A stretch of DNA of 32,204 nucleotides from assembly GCA_964496005.1 (NCBI GenBank), contig CAZBWW010000010.1, positions 1 through 32,204 on the forward strand. The letters run 5' to 3'. The notes under the pieces are model-generated. The model ran no database searches. It saw only the letters and a list, made by a program, of their open reading frames with translations, and was not told the origin of the DNA. The stretch comes from CAZBWW01 sp964496005. Its GTDB lineage: Bacteria; Patescibacteriota; WWE3; UBA101185; UBA10185. Positions 7,071-14,926 of the stretch are shown here, in pieces. How positions within the stretch are numbered: the first letter of the stretch is position 1; each line of letters starts with the position of its first letter. The translations under genes were made by a program, and so were the position numbers.

Positions 7071-8270
7071 TCACTTTTTGCCTGTAGGAATTGCTTTCGT
7101 TGTAGGGGCGAGCGTTACTGTTGGAGTAATACCCAAAATACTGTTTGAGATTACAGTATGAATTTCTTTCCAATTATCTTCACCTTTTCGTGGAATAAGA
7201 ATATAACCGCCATATTCAGAATACGACTCCTTAAGATAGTCAGAGGTGCTCATGCGAATATTGGTGAGGGTGTATTCTGAAATATCTTTTGCTTCTGCAA
7301 TAAATTTTTTCATGTCGGTTGGCGATACGTCTATGGTAATGTGGTTTTGTAGTTCATCCATGAGAGGAAAAACTTTGGTTACCATATTTATGCTGAGCAA
7401 TTTGTTTTTTACTGCCTGCACAAACTGCTGTTGGCGGGCTGCGCGTCCAAAGTCGGTACCATCTTGTATAGAGTGGCGTGATCGTACATATTTGAGCGCA
7501 GTTGCACCGTCCATACGTGTCATACCTGCATCAAAATGCAAGTGTTCATATCTACAGGGGAAAGCGTCTTTTGGATTGTCGGTTATATCATCAAAAAACT
7601 TTTTGAGCTCTGGTTTTTCGTCAAATAACCGTTTCATCTCTTCTTCGTCATATCCTGGTTTTAAGAATTTTTCAATTTGAACAAACTCTTCTTCGCGTTC
7701 ACATAAATCTTTATCTTTGCCTTCAATGGGATATTCATAATCGTCGAATGTTTTTTGTACATTTACTTCTATCCCACCTAGTGCATCAACTGCTTTTTCA
7801 AAACCCTTAAAGTCGACAGTAAACACAATGTCTATAGGAAGACCGGTAGCTGTTTTAATTGCGCCCTTAACAAGTTCAGGCGAACCTTCTTTTTTGACTT
7901 CCACCGCTGGAAAATTTTTCCACTCATACATACCCATCTGATATATAGAATTTATTTTTGAATGAAAAATTTCTTTCGTTTTTGTGGGGAGTTTAATCCA
8001 AAGGTCGCGCGGAAGAGAAATAAGTGCAACTTTATTTTTCTTGAGATCTATCTGTGCAACCATTATCGAGTCGGTTAGGTAAGGCCCGTCGTGCCCCTCA
8101 CCGCCATATCCAAGCAGAAGAACGTTATATGTTGTTTTTTCTACAGGTGCAGGTGTATTTTTAACGCCGCTTTTAGATATTTGGGAATAAAAACCAAACG
8201 ATCGCAGCGCAAAGTATGCGATGTATATTCCTAAAAAAAATAATATCCCAAATAATAAGCGACGTACCAT
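7071..8270 (-). CDS. LytR-CpsA-Psr (LCP) family protein
   Basis: 399 residues. One N-terminal membrane helix (about 3-24) and an extracellular LCP domain. Visible motifs: NVLLLGYGGEGHDGPYLTDS (about 48-67), then KVALISLPRDLWI with the conserved Arg-Asp, and later ATALKYVRSRHS followed by DFGRAARQQQF, the conserved arginines that bind the pyrophosphate of the polyprenyl donor. LCP enzymes transfer glycopolymers from polyprenyl-pyrophosphate carriers to peptidoglycan or other wall acceptors. A charged insertion (about 180-235, rich in Glu and Lys, with two Cys) separates the two halves. The C-terminal tail is Thr/Pro rich. The start has TACAAT 5 nt upstream. With the downstream GT-C gene and the flippase it fits surface-polymer assembly. 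Confidence 0.92.
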   Translation of the reverse strand: MVRRLLFGILFFLGIYIAYFALRSFGFYSQISKSGVKNTPAPVEKTTYNVLLLGYGGEGHDGPYLTDSIMVAQIDLKKNKVALISLPRDLWIKLPTKTKEIFHSKINSIYQMGMYEWKNFPAVEVKKEGSPELVKGAIKTATGLPIDIVFTVDFKGFEKAVDALGGIEVNVQKTFDDYEYPIEGKDKDLCEREEEFVQIEKFLKPGYDEEEMKRLFDEKPELKKFFDDITDNPKDAFPCRYEHLHFDAGMTRMDGATALKYVRSRHSIQDGTDFGRAARQQQFVQAVKNKLLSINMVTKVFPLMDELQNHITIDVSPTDMKKFIAEAKDISEYTLTNIRMSTSDYLKESYSEYGGYILIPRKGEDNWKEIHTVISNSILGITPTVTLAPTTKAIPTGKK

Positions 8271-8275
8271 ATGCT

Positions 8276-8281
8276 ATTGTA
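8276..8281 (-). promoter_or_regulatory. -10-like hexamer for the LCP gene
   Basis: Minus-strand TACAAT, 5 nt before the ATG at 8270. It is part of the recurrent pattern of a -10 element lying next to the start codon. Confidence 0.4.
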
Positions 8282-8350
8282 CCAACTCCGAAGGCTAAAA
8301 TCATTATATATCTCTTGTAATATTTGTAATTGTATATTACTATTCAAACC

Positions 8351-9388
8351 ATGATTCGCAGTTATGGTGATCTTCCAAAAAAAGTTGCGATAGTGTATAG
8401 CGATGTTAAAAGGTCGTATTTTCCCACTGAAGTTTCTTACATTACAGAAAAAAAGGCCCGCGAAGAAGCGGATAGTGTTGGAAAAGTTGTTTCCAAAATT
8501 GGAGCACGGGTTTATCTTGTTCCCGGTGGGCCAAAACTGTCGCTAGAGTTAAATCGTATAAAACCTGACGTGGTAATAAATTTTGTTACGAGTTTGTATG
8601 GGTGCGACTATTTAGCACCATCTGCCATTGGGGTATATGAGCTCATGGGTGTTCCCTATACCGGAACTGGTATTTTGGGTGAGTCATTAAGTTACAATAA
8701 GTTTCTTACTAAAAAACTACTGGAGCAAAATGGCATTCCTGTTCCTCGATATCAACTTTTTACTAAATGGAACGAACCAGTAGACCCACAGTTGCGATAC
8801 CCAATTATTACCAAGTTGAATGAAATTCATGGTGGGGTAGAAATTGACAAAACTGCAGTATCAGAGAATGAAAAACAACTGCGCCAACGCCTAAAGTTTC
8901 TTATTACAAACTACCCAGATGCTTCGGTGCTTGCAGAAGAGTTTATTGTTGGCCGCGAAATTGACGCGCTTATATTTGAAGGTTCAAATACCAAAGTATA
9001 TCTTGCCGAAAGTATTATTAAAAAACAACTTTCAAAGTATATATATAAATATTTTGAACTACAGTGGGATGATAAACATTATCGCGACTATATCAAGTTT
9101 GTAAAGTATAAGGATCCTATTCTGGCAGAATATGCAAAACGTGCGTTTGATATTTTGGACATGGCAGACTATGCCAGGTTTGATGTGCGACAAGATGCTT
9201 CGGGACGATACTATTTTATTGACTCAAACAGTAATCCTCAGTTTGGACCTGCTTACACTGACTCTCCGGTAGGAGTCATATTTGATCTGTATGAAATCGA
9301 TTTTGTGCAGGTAGTAAAACGGTTACTCGTAAATACAATTCGTAATGCAAAAGGAAAGCGGAAACTACCCGCCATTCCTAACAAATAA
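8351..9388 (+). CDS. ATP-grasp enzyme related to D-alanine-D-alanine ligase
   Basis: 345 residues from ATG 8351; a TTG seven codons upstream is less likely. Ddl-like order: an N-terminal Rossmann half, then VPYTGTGILGESLSYNKFLT (about 101-120), which resembles the Ddl substrate and ATP-binding segment, EEFIVGREID (about 196-205), and the metal-binding end YARFDVRQ (274-281) with IDSNSNP (290-296). It differs from classical Ddl: the lysine-containing strand reads TKLNEIHGGVEI, lacking the usual Ser-rich loop, and the last motif has Asp-Ser-Asn-Ser-Asn instead of Glu-x-Asn. It may still make D-Ala-D-Ala, supported by alanine racemase 14 nt away in convergent orientation, or it may ligate another amino acid. 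A TACTAT 7 nt before the ATG is a weak -10. Confidence 0.8.
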   Translation: MIRSYGDLPKKVAIVYSDVKRSYFPTEVSYITEKKAREEADSVGKVVSKIGARVYLVPGGPKLSLELNRIKPDVVINFVTSLYGCDYLAPSAIGVYELMGVPYTGTGILGESLSYNKFLTKKLLEQNGIPVPRYQLFTKWNEPVDPQLRYPIITKLNEIHGGVEIDKTAVSENEKQLRQRLKFLITNYPDASVLAEEFIVGREIDALIFEGSNTKVYLAESIIKKQLSKYIYKYFELQWDDKHYRDYIKFVKYKDPILAEYAKRAFDILDMADYARFDVRQDASGRYYFIDSNSNPQFGPAYTDSPVGVIFDLYEIDFVQVVKRLLVNTIRNAKGKRKLPAIPNK

Positions 9389-9402
9389 ATTTCTTCACAT
9401 AA

Positions 9403-10509
9403 TCAAATAACAATCCGTTCAACAGCATCAGGTATGTGCACCAATAGCTCATAGGGGATAGTGCCAGCCCGTAATGCAGACTTATAGAGTGAATTATTAT
9501 GATTGTGATTTGCAGAATATATAATCACATCCTGCCCTGTGTTAACTTCAGGTAGATGAGTCAAATCAACCACTGTCATATTCATAGAAACTCGCCCAAT
9601 AATTGGTGCATATTTATTGTTAATACGGATTACTCCATTGTTTGACAATCGCCTATCTACCCCCTCATAGTATCCAAGAGGAAGTAGTCCAATATACATT
9701 GATTGCTTTGCCGTAAAAGTACAGTTGTATCCTATGCAGTCACCCTCACGAATATGTTTTGTTTGTACAATCGTTGACCAAAGTTCAAGAACCGGTTTAA
9801 GCCGTACCGTCGCATAGTGTGGATCATTTTCCGCAAGGGGGTGAATACCATAATGTGCTAACCCTCCTCGGATAAGATTGAAAGATTTATCATCGGTTGT
9901 AATACTTCCGGCAGATGCTTGAACATGTCTCCATTTAGGCTCATGTCCAAAAATAGTATAAAAGATTTTTAATGCATCTTGGTAATTGGTAAGTTGGGAA
10001 TTTGCATGCTTTCTGGTTGTGGGATTATCGGCATCTGCAAGGTGCGAACATAGCCCAATAACGTGAATATTAGAATAGGCGCGAAGTTGAGATAAAAATG
10101 GTGCTAGTTTACTAAGTAATACACCTTCTCTATGCATTCCTGTGTCGACAAATACGTGTACATTGTACGTTTTCCCTGTCATGTGCATTGCCTCTGCAAC
10201 TTGAGTATCAAAAATGGCAAAGTCAAAGTCGTAGTGTGCATGCATAAATGATTCAGGTGGCACATATCCCATGACAAGTATTTTCTGTGCTGGCACAATA
10301 CGATGAGTTTCAACTGCCTCTTCCAATGAATTAGTAATAAAGTAAGGGACATTTAACTTTCTACACATCGATGCAAATCTGTGTAGTCCGTGACCGTATG
10401 CATTGCTTTTAAGTACAGGACAAATAGATGCGTTTGGATGTAGGCGCTGTAACTCGGTGTGGTTATGAATAAGAGCCTGTTGGGAAAGATAAACTCTGTT
10501 AACGTGCAT
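9403..10509 (-). CDS. alr: Alanine racemase
   Basis: 368 residues, the usual length. It interconverts L- and D-alanine with pyridoxal phosphate, feeding peptidoglycan synthesis in the cytoplasm. The PLP lysine is Lys34 in VLKSNAYGHG. The second catalytic base is Tyr261 in GYNCTFTA, the opposite side of the active site from the partner subunit. Other family blocks are VDTGMHREG (121-129), GLCSHLADAD (152-161), IRGGLAHYG and GRVSMNMTVVDLT near 305-317. All key residues are present. TATACT on the minus strand ends 7 nt before the ATG, supporting this start. It lies just downstream of tRNA-Gly, and converges with the Ddl-like gene, so D-Ala supply and use are encoded side by side. Confidence 0.96.
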   Translation of the reverse strand: MHVNRVYLSQQALIHNHTELQRLHPNASICPVLKSNAYGHGLHRFASMCRKLNVPYFITNSLEEAVETHRIVPAQKILVMGYVPPESFMHAHYDFDFAIFDTQVAEAMHMTGKTYNVHVFVDTGMHREGVLLSKLAPFLSQLRAYSNIHVIGLCSHLADADNPTTRKHANSQLTNYQDALKIFYTIFGHEPKWRHVQASAGSITTDDKSFNLIRGGLAHYGIHPLAENDPHYATVRLKPVLELWSTIVQTKHIREGDCIGYNCTFTAKQSMYIGLLPLGYYEGVDRRLSNNGVIRINNKYAPIIGRVSMNMTVVDLTHLPEVNTGQDVIIYSANHNHNNSLYKSALRAGTIPYELLVHIPDAVERIVI

Positions 10510-10516
10510 ACCTAGT

Positions 10517-10522
10517 AGTATA
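10517..10522 (-). promoter_or_regulatory. -10 hexamer, leaderless-type, for alr
   Basis: Minus-strand TATACT, then 7 nt (actaggt), then ATG. It lies between the tRNA 3' end and alr. Confidence 0.55.
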
Positions 10523-10538
10523 CCCCACTATGAAGATT

Positions 10539-10613
10539 TGGAGCGGGATACGGGACTCGAACCCGTGATCTTCTGTTTGGAAAACAGACATTCTACCACT
10601 GAACTAATCCCGC
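10539..10613 (-). tRNA. tRNA-Gly (anticodon UCC), CCA encoded
   Basis: Full cloverleaf on the minus strand. Acceptor GCGGGAT (10613-10607) pairs with ATCCCGC (10549-10543). The anticodon stem TCTGT/ACAGA closes the loop TTTCCAA, giving anticodon UCC (glycine). The T arm contains GGTTCGAGTCC. The discriminator base is U, as expected for tRNA-Gly, and the CCA end is encoded (10541-10539). A possible -10 (TAAAAT, 10635-10630, minus) lies 16 nt before the mature 5' end. Confidence 0.97.
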
Positions 10614-10667
10614 ACAATGAAACCTCTCAATTTTACCAAAAAACCCCCCAAACCTCAAGCGCCCCAT

Positions 10668-10691
10668 ATCTGATTATTCGAATAATCAGAT
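10668..10691. repeat. 24-nt perfect palindrome, copy 1
   Basis: A perfect inverted repeat with half-site ATCTGATTATTC centred on TTCGAA. As RNA it would form a 10-bp stem with loop UCGA. The same 24 nt recur at 20361-20384. No T-run follows, so it is not an intrinsic terminator. It lies between the tRNA-Gly gene and the heptanucleotide array. Confidence 0.85.
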
Positions 10692-10700
10692 GTAAAAGAA

Positions 10701-10797
10701 TCAAGAGTCAAGGGTAAAGAGTCAAGGGTCAAGAGTTAAGAGTCTCGACTCAAGAGTCTAGGGTTCAGGGATTAGGCAATATAGTCTAGAGTTTAGC
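10701..10797 (+). repeat. Degenerate heptanucleotide tandem array, cut by a scaffold gap
   Basis: Fourteen 7-nt units in perfect register, e.g. TCAAGAG, TCAAGGG, TAAAGAG, TCAAGGG, TCAAGAG, TTAAGAG, then increasingly degenerate (TCTAGGG, TTCAGGG, ATTAGGC, TCTAGAG). The last unit runs into the 100-N gap. The true array may be longer, because tandem repeats commonly break assemblies. Confidence 0.8.
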
Positions 10798-10897
10798 NNN
10801 NNNNNNNNNNNNNNNNNNNNNNNNNNNNNNNNNNNNNNNNNNNNNNNNNNNNNNNNNNNNNNNNNNNNNNNNNNNNNNNNNNNNNNNNNNNNNNNNN
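10798..10897. other. Scaffold gap (100 N)
   Basis: Exactly 100 N, a conventional filler of unknown true length. It follows the heptanucleotide array and ends 4 nt before the stop codon of the YfhO-like gene. Confidence 0.99.
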
Positions 10898-10901
10898 GCG
10901 T

Positions 10902-13073
10902 TCAGAGTTTTGCCTCTATAGTTTCTTTCAGGTGTTGTACCGGAGAGTACCGAAGGATTAGTTTGCCTTCGCGGGTGAGGGGAACGCGCAGTAAAAATGT
11001 ACCTTTTTGGACCGCTACTGGTTTGCCATTGATGGTTGCTACAAACCCACCTGGGTTCATGATCATTTCAAAATTTGATCCTTTCTCTGTAAATCCAATA
11101 TCAAAATGCCACTCATTCGGGTTTTGATAGATTGGTCTTTTGGCTGTCATTGTATCGCCCATTACAACTCGATACATGGGGGAGGCCCATTCGTTTTCAT
11201 AAATATATCGTCCATTCTTGTTCTCAATAAGTTTGTATTTTTTAAGCGGCCGATCGGAAATAAAATATCGCACCCCTAGCTTTTCCCAACGGGGGTCATA
11301 AAGTGTAATTTTTGAAGTTTCAATACCGTTTATAGAGGTTGTTTTTACGTCTGCGTCAAATAATGGATTCCGATCAATTATATACTTATACTCAGTTTGA
11401 TAATCTTGGCTATTTGATTCAAAAAATTTGACAAGGTCCTTAGGTATAAAGGTATTGAAACCCTGGATACTAAATCCCTCATATGTCATGATCCATGTTG
11501 AAGGAAACAAATTAAATAATTTTGTGAGTTTTTGAAATGACTTTTTTTCGTTACTGTCCACGTAAGGTATTTCTTTAGAAAAAGGAGGCTGTAATATTAC
11601 GTCGCTCATATAAAAGGCTATTCCATGATAAGGAATTACGTCTGGAGTTGACTGTACTCGATATGTATTGAGTAATCGAGGAGTTTTCTGCGAGGTTAAT
11701 AGTACACTATTAGGAATGTAAAAATTAAAAGCATATTGCAGAACTACGCCTTCAAACAAAGTAAATAAAAGAAGCGAATAAACTATAACTAGTTTATTTT
11801 TGATTGAAAAGCAAAGTGAAATGAAACAAATAAATAATCCTAAATGAAAAAAACTATTACCAACTAATACCCCTATAGCCGTAATGGTTCTATCATCATA
11901 AAATAATCCACGTTCCTTGCCAACTAATTGGAAAGTTAAAGTAATAACTTTAGTAAAAAAATGTGAGTATGATACAACACTGCATGTTATGAAAAAAATA
12001 CCTATTAATAGAGTCCAAAATCTAAACAGACCTATCTTCTTTAAAATTTTGAAAAAGTTAAGCTCGCATTGTGCAATTAGTTGCAGTCCAAAGATATGGA
12101 ACAAAACCATCACTTGTCCGGCATTCCTAAGAAACGGTATGTTTACAAAACCTAACGATGCCACTATTAAAAATAGTAATACACTATATTCCAAAAACTT
12201 TTTTTTTGATATAAGTATTATTAATACTAAAGTAAATGTCATTGGTGAAAGTACAGTATAAGTTGGCACACTAAGCCACTTCGAACCCTGTGAGAGTTGA
12301 CCTAGGATATAAGGCAAAATAACTTGAATAAGGTGATATCCAGAATTACTTCCAACAGTTACATAATCTTTACTTAAAGTCATTCGAGTAGATTCAAGAA
12401 TGATAGGAAGTGAAAAGAATAAATGAGGTAAGTTTATTAAAACTAATAAAGTATTTGATCGAATTATATCGACCGAGCGTATTTTATACCATTTATATGC
12501 ACCATACACACTAAGAATAAGTACATATACTACAAACTGAAAATGACCAGAAATCAGTAAAAATGTACCCATAATGTAATAAAGAAGTGGTCTGCTTTTG
12601 ATAAATTGCTGAACCCAAAGAAACCATCCTGCATGTGCAATTACGATATAAATCGTTGGGTTGTTGATTCTAAATAAGCCGCTTCCCGTAAAAAATAGTA
12701 TTACCGATAAAAGTAGTGCAAATTGCTTTGTTTTAGTAAAGTCGCGAAAAAATAAATAAAACCCTGACAAAAAAAGAAAAGTAGTTGCGCAAACCCACAC
12801 CGCAAACGAATAGGGATAGGGTAGAAGAAAAAATAGATTAAATGGATGAAGGTTGCCAAGTCCAATATCAAAAGCAAAAGGCGTTCCGAGAAATATATGT
12901 GGATTAAACCACGGAAATACTCCTTGAGCAAGCCATTTTCCAAGAAATATTTTGTTTGATAGAAAAAGAATAATTGTATCTATCGACAAATTTACGAAAA
13001 ACAGATAAAAAACAAAAACACAAAATGATAAGAGTCCGAGTAGTATGAAGTTGCCATCGAATGTCCGTTTCAT
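10902..13073 (-). CDS. YfhO-like large membrane protein
   Basis: 723 residues: one helix near the N-terminus, a long multi-helix region to about 450, then an extracytoplasmic region (about 450-723) ending in a small beta-rich domain (GGFVATINGKPV near 680). The first loop has FPWFNPHIFLGTPF (about 53-66), the pattern of YfhO proteins, GT-C-like membrane proteins linked to teichoic-acid or lipid glycosylation. A transferase role with polyprenyl-phosphate sugars is likely but unproven. Its ATG overlaps the stop of the upstream GT2 gene (ATGA, 13070-13073), so the two are translationally coupled and the GT2 may make its donor. It is notably AT-rich: the line at 12001 has only 15 G+C in 60. TGA is the stop codon. 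Confidence 0.8.
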   Translation of the reverse strand: MKRTFDGNFILLGLLSFCVFVFYLFFVNLSIDTIILFLSNKIFLGKWLAQGVFPWFNPHIFLGTPFAFDIGLGNLHPFNLFFLLPYPYSFAVWVCATTFLFLSGFYLFFRDFTKTKQFALLLSVILFFTGSGLFRINNPTIYIVIAHAGWFLWVQQFIKSRPLLYYIMGTFLLISGHFQFVVYVLILSVYGAYKWYKIRSVDIIRSNTLLVLINLPHLFFSLPIILESTRMTLSKDYVTVGSNSGYHLIQVILPYILGQLSQGSKWLSVPTYTVLSPMTFTLVLIILISKKKFLEYSVLLFLIVASLGFVNIPFLRNAGQVMVLFHIFGLQLIAQCELNFFKILKKIGLFRFWTLLIGIFFITCSVVSYSHFFTKVITLTFQLVGKERGLFYDDRTITAIGVLVGNSFFHLGLFICFISLCFSIKNKLVIVYSLLLFTLFEGVVLQYAFNFYIPNSVLLTSQKTPRLLNTYRVQSTPDVIPYHGIAFYMSDVILQPPFSKEIPYVDSNEKKSFQKLTKLFNLFPSTWIMTYEGFSIQGFNTFIPKDLVKFFESNSQDYQTEYKYIIDRNPLFDADVKTTSINGIETSKITLYDPRWEKLGVRYFISDRPLKKYKLIENKNGRYIYENEWASPMYRVVMGDTMTAKRPIYQNPNEWHFDIGFTEKGSNFEMIMNPGGFVATINGKPVAVQKGTFLLRVPLTREGKLILRYSPVQHLKETIEAKL

Positions 13074-13795
13074 CGTACGAATGCATTAAAATACACTATC
13101 TCCCAAATTGCCTTTACCCCGTCTACCCATCCAATTTTCTTTCCATCTTTATAAGTACGGCCGGCGTACGAAATACCAACTTCGTATATTTTTATGCCGG
13201 GCACTTTGGAAATACGAGCAGTTATCTCAGGCTCAAACCCAAAGCGCTGAGTTTGCAGTTTTGGTGCAAGATCTCTAATGAGCGTTCCTTTAAATACCTT
13301 AAACCCCGTTTCCATGTCGGTAAGGTTTAGGTTACTAAACATATTTGAAAACATCGTAAGAAATTTATTCATTACGGAATGCCAAAAGTACAATACTCTG
13401 TGGGGTCGATCCGATATAAACCGCGAACCATACACCACGTCTGCATCATTTTTTATAAACGGCTCAAGCAAAATAGGGTAGTCGTCGGGCGAATATTCAA
13501 GGTCTGCATCCTGCACAAGCACTACATCACCTGTAGTCTTCATAAACCCGTCTCGGAGTGCTGCTCCCTTACCTTGATTAATCGATTTTAAAAGTACGGT
13601 AATGTTGTCGTTCGTTTTTTTCTTCTTTTCAACAAATTCAGTTATTTTTTGTGGTGTAGTATCACGACTACCGTCATCAACTACTACAAGCTCCATGGTA
13701 AACCCGTGTGGGAGCTTAGCCTCCAATACCTTTGCGAGAGTTGACGCGATAAGTTTTTCCTCATTATATACCGGAACCACGACTGACAGTTTCAT
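13070..13795 (-). CDS. GT2 glycosyltransferase, polyprenyl-phosphate sugar synthase type
   Basis: 241 residues, GT-A fold. N-terminal SVVVPVYNEE (4-13), VVVDDGSRD (about 38-46), NQGKGAALRDGF, the nucleotide-sugar metal motif VQDADLEYSPDD (about 94-105), YGSRF, and DMETGFKVFKG with a C-terminal FGFEPEIT block. This is the pattern of DPM1/ALG5-like enzymes, which transfer mannose or glucose from a nucleotide sugar to a polyprenyl phosphate on the cytoplasmic face. There are no C-terminal membrane helices, so it is soluble or peripheral. It overlaps the YfhO-like gene by 4 nt. A symmetric palindromic promoter lies 7 nt upstream and is shared with the divergent gene at 13827. Confidence 0.9.
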   Translation of the reverse strand: MKLSVVVPVYNEEKLIASTLAKVLEAKLPHGFTMELVVVDDGSRDTTPQKITEFVEKKKKTNDNITVLLKSINQGKGAALRDGFMKTTGDVVLVQDADLEYSPDDYPILLEPFIKNDADVVYGSRFISDRPHRVLYFWHSVMNKFLTMFSNMFSNLNLTDMETGFKVFKGTLIRDLAPKLQTQRFGFEPEITARISKVPGIKIYEVGISYAGRTYKDGKKIGWVDGVKAIWEIVYFNAFVR

Positions 13796-13802
13796 AGAGA
13801 TA

Positions 13803-13819
13803 ATTGTATACTATACAAT
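13803..13819. promoter_or_regulatory. Symmetric divergent leaderless promoter
   Basis: A perfect palindrome with arms ATTGTATA and TATACAAT around a central C, in a 31-nt spacer. On both strands TACAAT is followed by exactly 7 nt and then the ATG (plus: 13814-13819 then ATG 13827; minus: 13808-13803 then ATG 13795). Both genes would be leaderless, and only one could be initiated at a time. Confidence 0.6.
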
Positions 13820-13826
13820 ATCTACA

Positions 13827-14906
13827 ATGAAAAAATACGCCCTTCTAGTTCTTGCTGTTTTTATAGGTTGGGCTACCCTAATAACTCTTACCCCACAATT
13901 TGCTCATTTCATTTCCGAGAGGACGGGATATATACATTCGCAATATCGATGGGCAAATTTTGACGGAATTCACTATTTGAATATTGCGGAAAAGGGATAC
14001 ACCTCCGACATGCGTTTTATGCCTATGTTCCCAATCCTTATTCACTTAGTTGAAAAGGTTACCCATCATCATTTTTGGTCAGCGTTTATTATCGTATATA
14101 CCACACTATCGGTTGCGGTTGTATACCTCTACAAACTTTTACGATTAGACTATTCACCCAAACAATCGCTGTTACTCACAGGCGCTATCTTTATGCTTCC
14201 AACATCATTTTTCTTTGGTATGGTTTATACCGAAAGTATTTTTCTCTTATTTACAGTACTCTCCCTTTACTTTGCTCGAAAAGGGAAGTGGTTATTAGCG
14301 ACGTTGTTTGGCATTTGCACATCGCTCACCCGTATCGTTGGCTTTATAATAGTTATTCCACTTATCATCGAATTTTTCAGTCAAAAACACACCAAAAAAG
14401 TTCACCATTTTTTAGCGTTATTGTTAGTGCCGCTGGGAACAATTCTATATGCAGGGTATAACTTTATTCGGTGGGGAAACCCCTACCTGTTTATCCAGGC
14501 ACACAGCCAGCTTTCAAATGGAAGGTCATCAGACTCACTTATTCTATTTCCGCAAACTATATATAGATACATTAAGATGCTGAGCACCGTTTCTATTTCA
14601 TTGTGGGAGTGGAAAATTGCACTACTTGAACTCTCGCTTTTTCTACTTGAGGCATTGAGTATTTTTTTTCTATGGAAAATGAAAGTGCGTCTCAGCTACT
14701 TTGCCTACGCATTGGCAAGCATCGCCGTGCCGGCATCAACTGGCACATTTACCGGCCTCCCTCGATATCTCATTGTATTATTTCCGCTCCTGATACCACT
14801 ACTTCTTATTCGAAATAAATTTACGTTAGTAGGAATTCTAATTTGTTCCCTTATTCTGCAACTCATTTTGCTCTTATACTTCTGGCAGGGTTATTATGTA
14901 GCATAA
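13827..14906 (+). CDS. PIG-V-like GT-C mannosyltransferase family protein
   Basis: 359 residues from ATG 13827. An open frame extends upstream to 13602 but that part is antisense to the GT2 gene, and TACAAT ends 7 nt before this ATG. One helix at 4-22, then RWANFDGIHYLNIAEKGY (about 39-56), the acidic first-loop motif shared with PIG-V/GPI mannosyltransferase II-type proteins, followed by FMPMFPIL and many helices. In such proteins the Asp of NFDG is the expected catalytic residue, and the sugar comes from a polyprenyl-phosphate donor. The GT2 transcribed from the same promoter region could supply it. The acceptor is unknown. Confidence 0.82.
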   Translation: MKKYALLVLAVFIGWATLITLTPQFAHFISERTGYIHSQYRWANFDGIHYLNIAEKGYTSDMRFMPMFPILIHLVEKVTHHHFWSAFIIVYTTLSVAVVYLYKLLRLDYSPKQSLLLTGAIFMLPTSFFFGMVYTESIFLLFTVLSLYFARKGKWLLATLFGICTSLTRIVGFIIVIPLIIEFFSQKHTKKVHHFLALLLVPLGTILYAGYNFIRWGNPYLFIQAHSQLSNGRSSDSLILFPQTIYRYIKMLSTVSISLWEWKIALLELSLFLLEALSIFFLWKMKVRLSYFAYALASIAVPASTGTFTGLPRYLIVLFPLLIPLLLIRNKFTLVGILICSLILQLILLLYFWQGYYVA

Positions 14907-14911
14907 TCTGC

Positions 14912-14917
14912 TATACT
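14912..14917 (+). promoter_or_regulatory. -10-like hexamer for the cyclophilin gene
   Basis: TATACT, 9 nt before ATG 14927, in the 20-nt spacer after the preceding stop. The leader would be 0-3 nt. Confidence 0.45.
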
Positions 14918-14926
14918 TTTTGCCAT

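Noticed and set aside
10701..10797. Telomere-like or G-quadruplex array (units such as TCTAGGG)
   Set aside because: The units are too degenerate, G-runs are mostly one or three and not regularly spaced, and the surroundings are clearly bacterial. Slippage-derived heptamers explain it better.
13602..13826. 75-codon N-terminal extension of the PIG-V-like protein
   Set aside because: It is antisense to the GT2 gene and lies upstream of the TACAAT that sits 7 nt before ATG 13827. The shorter form starts with a proper membrane helix and the family motif follows at the expected distance.
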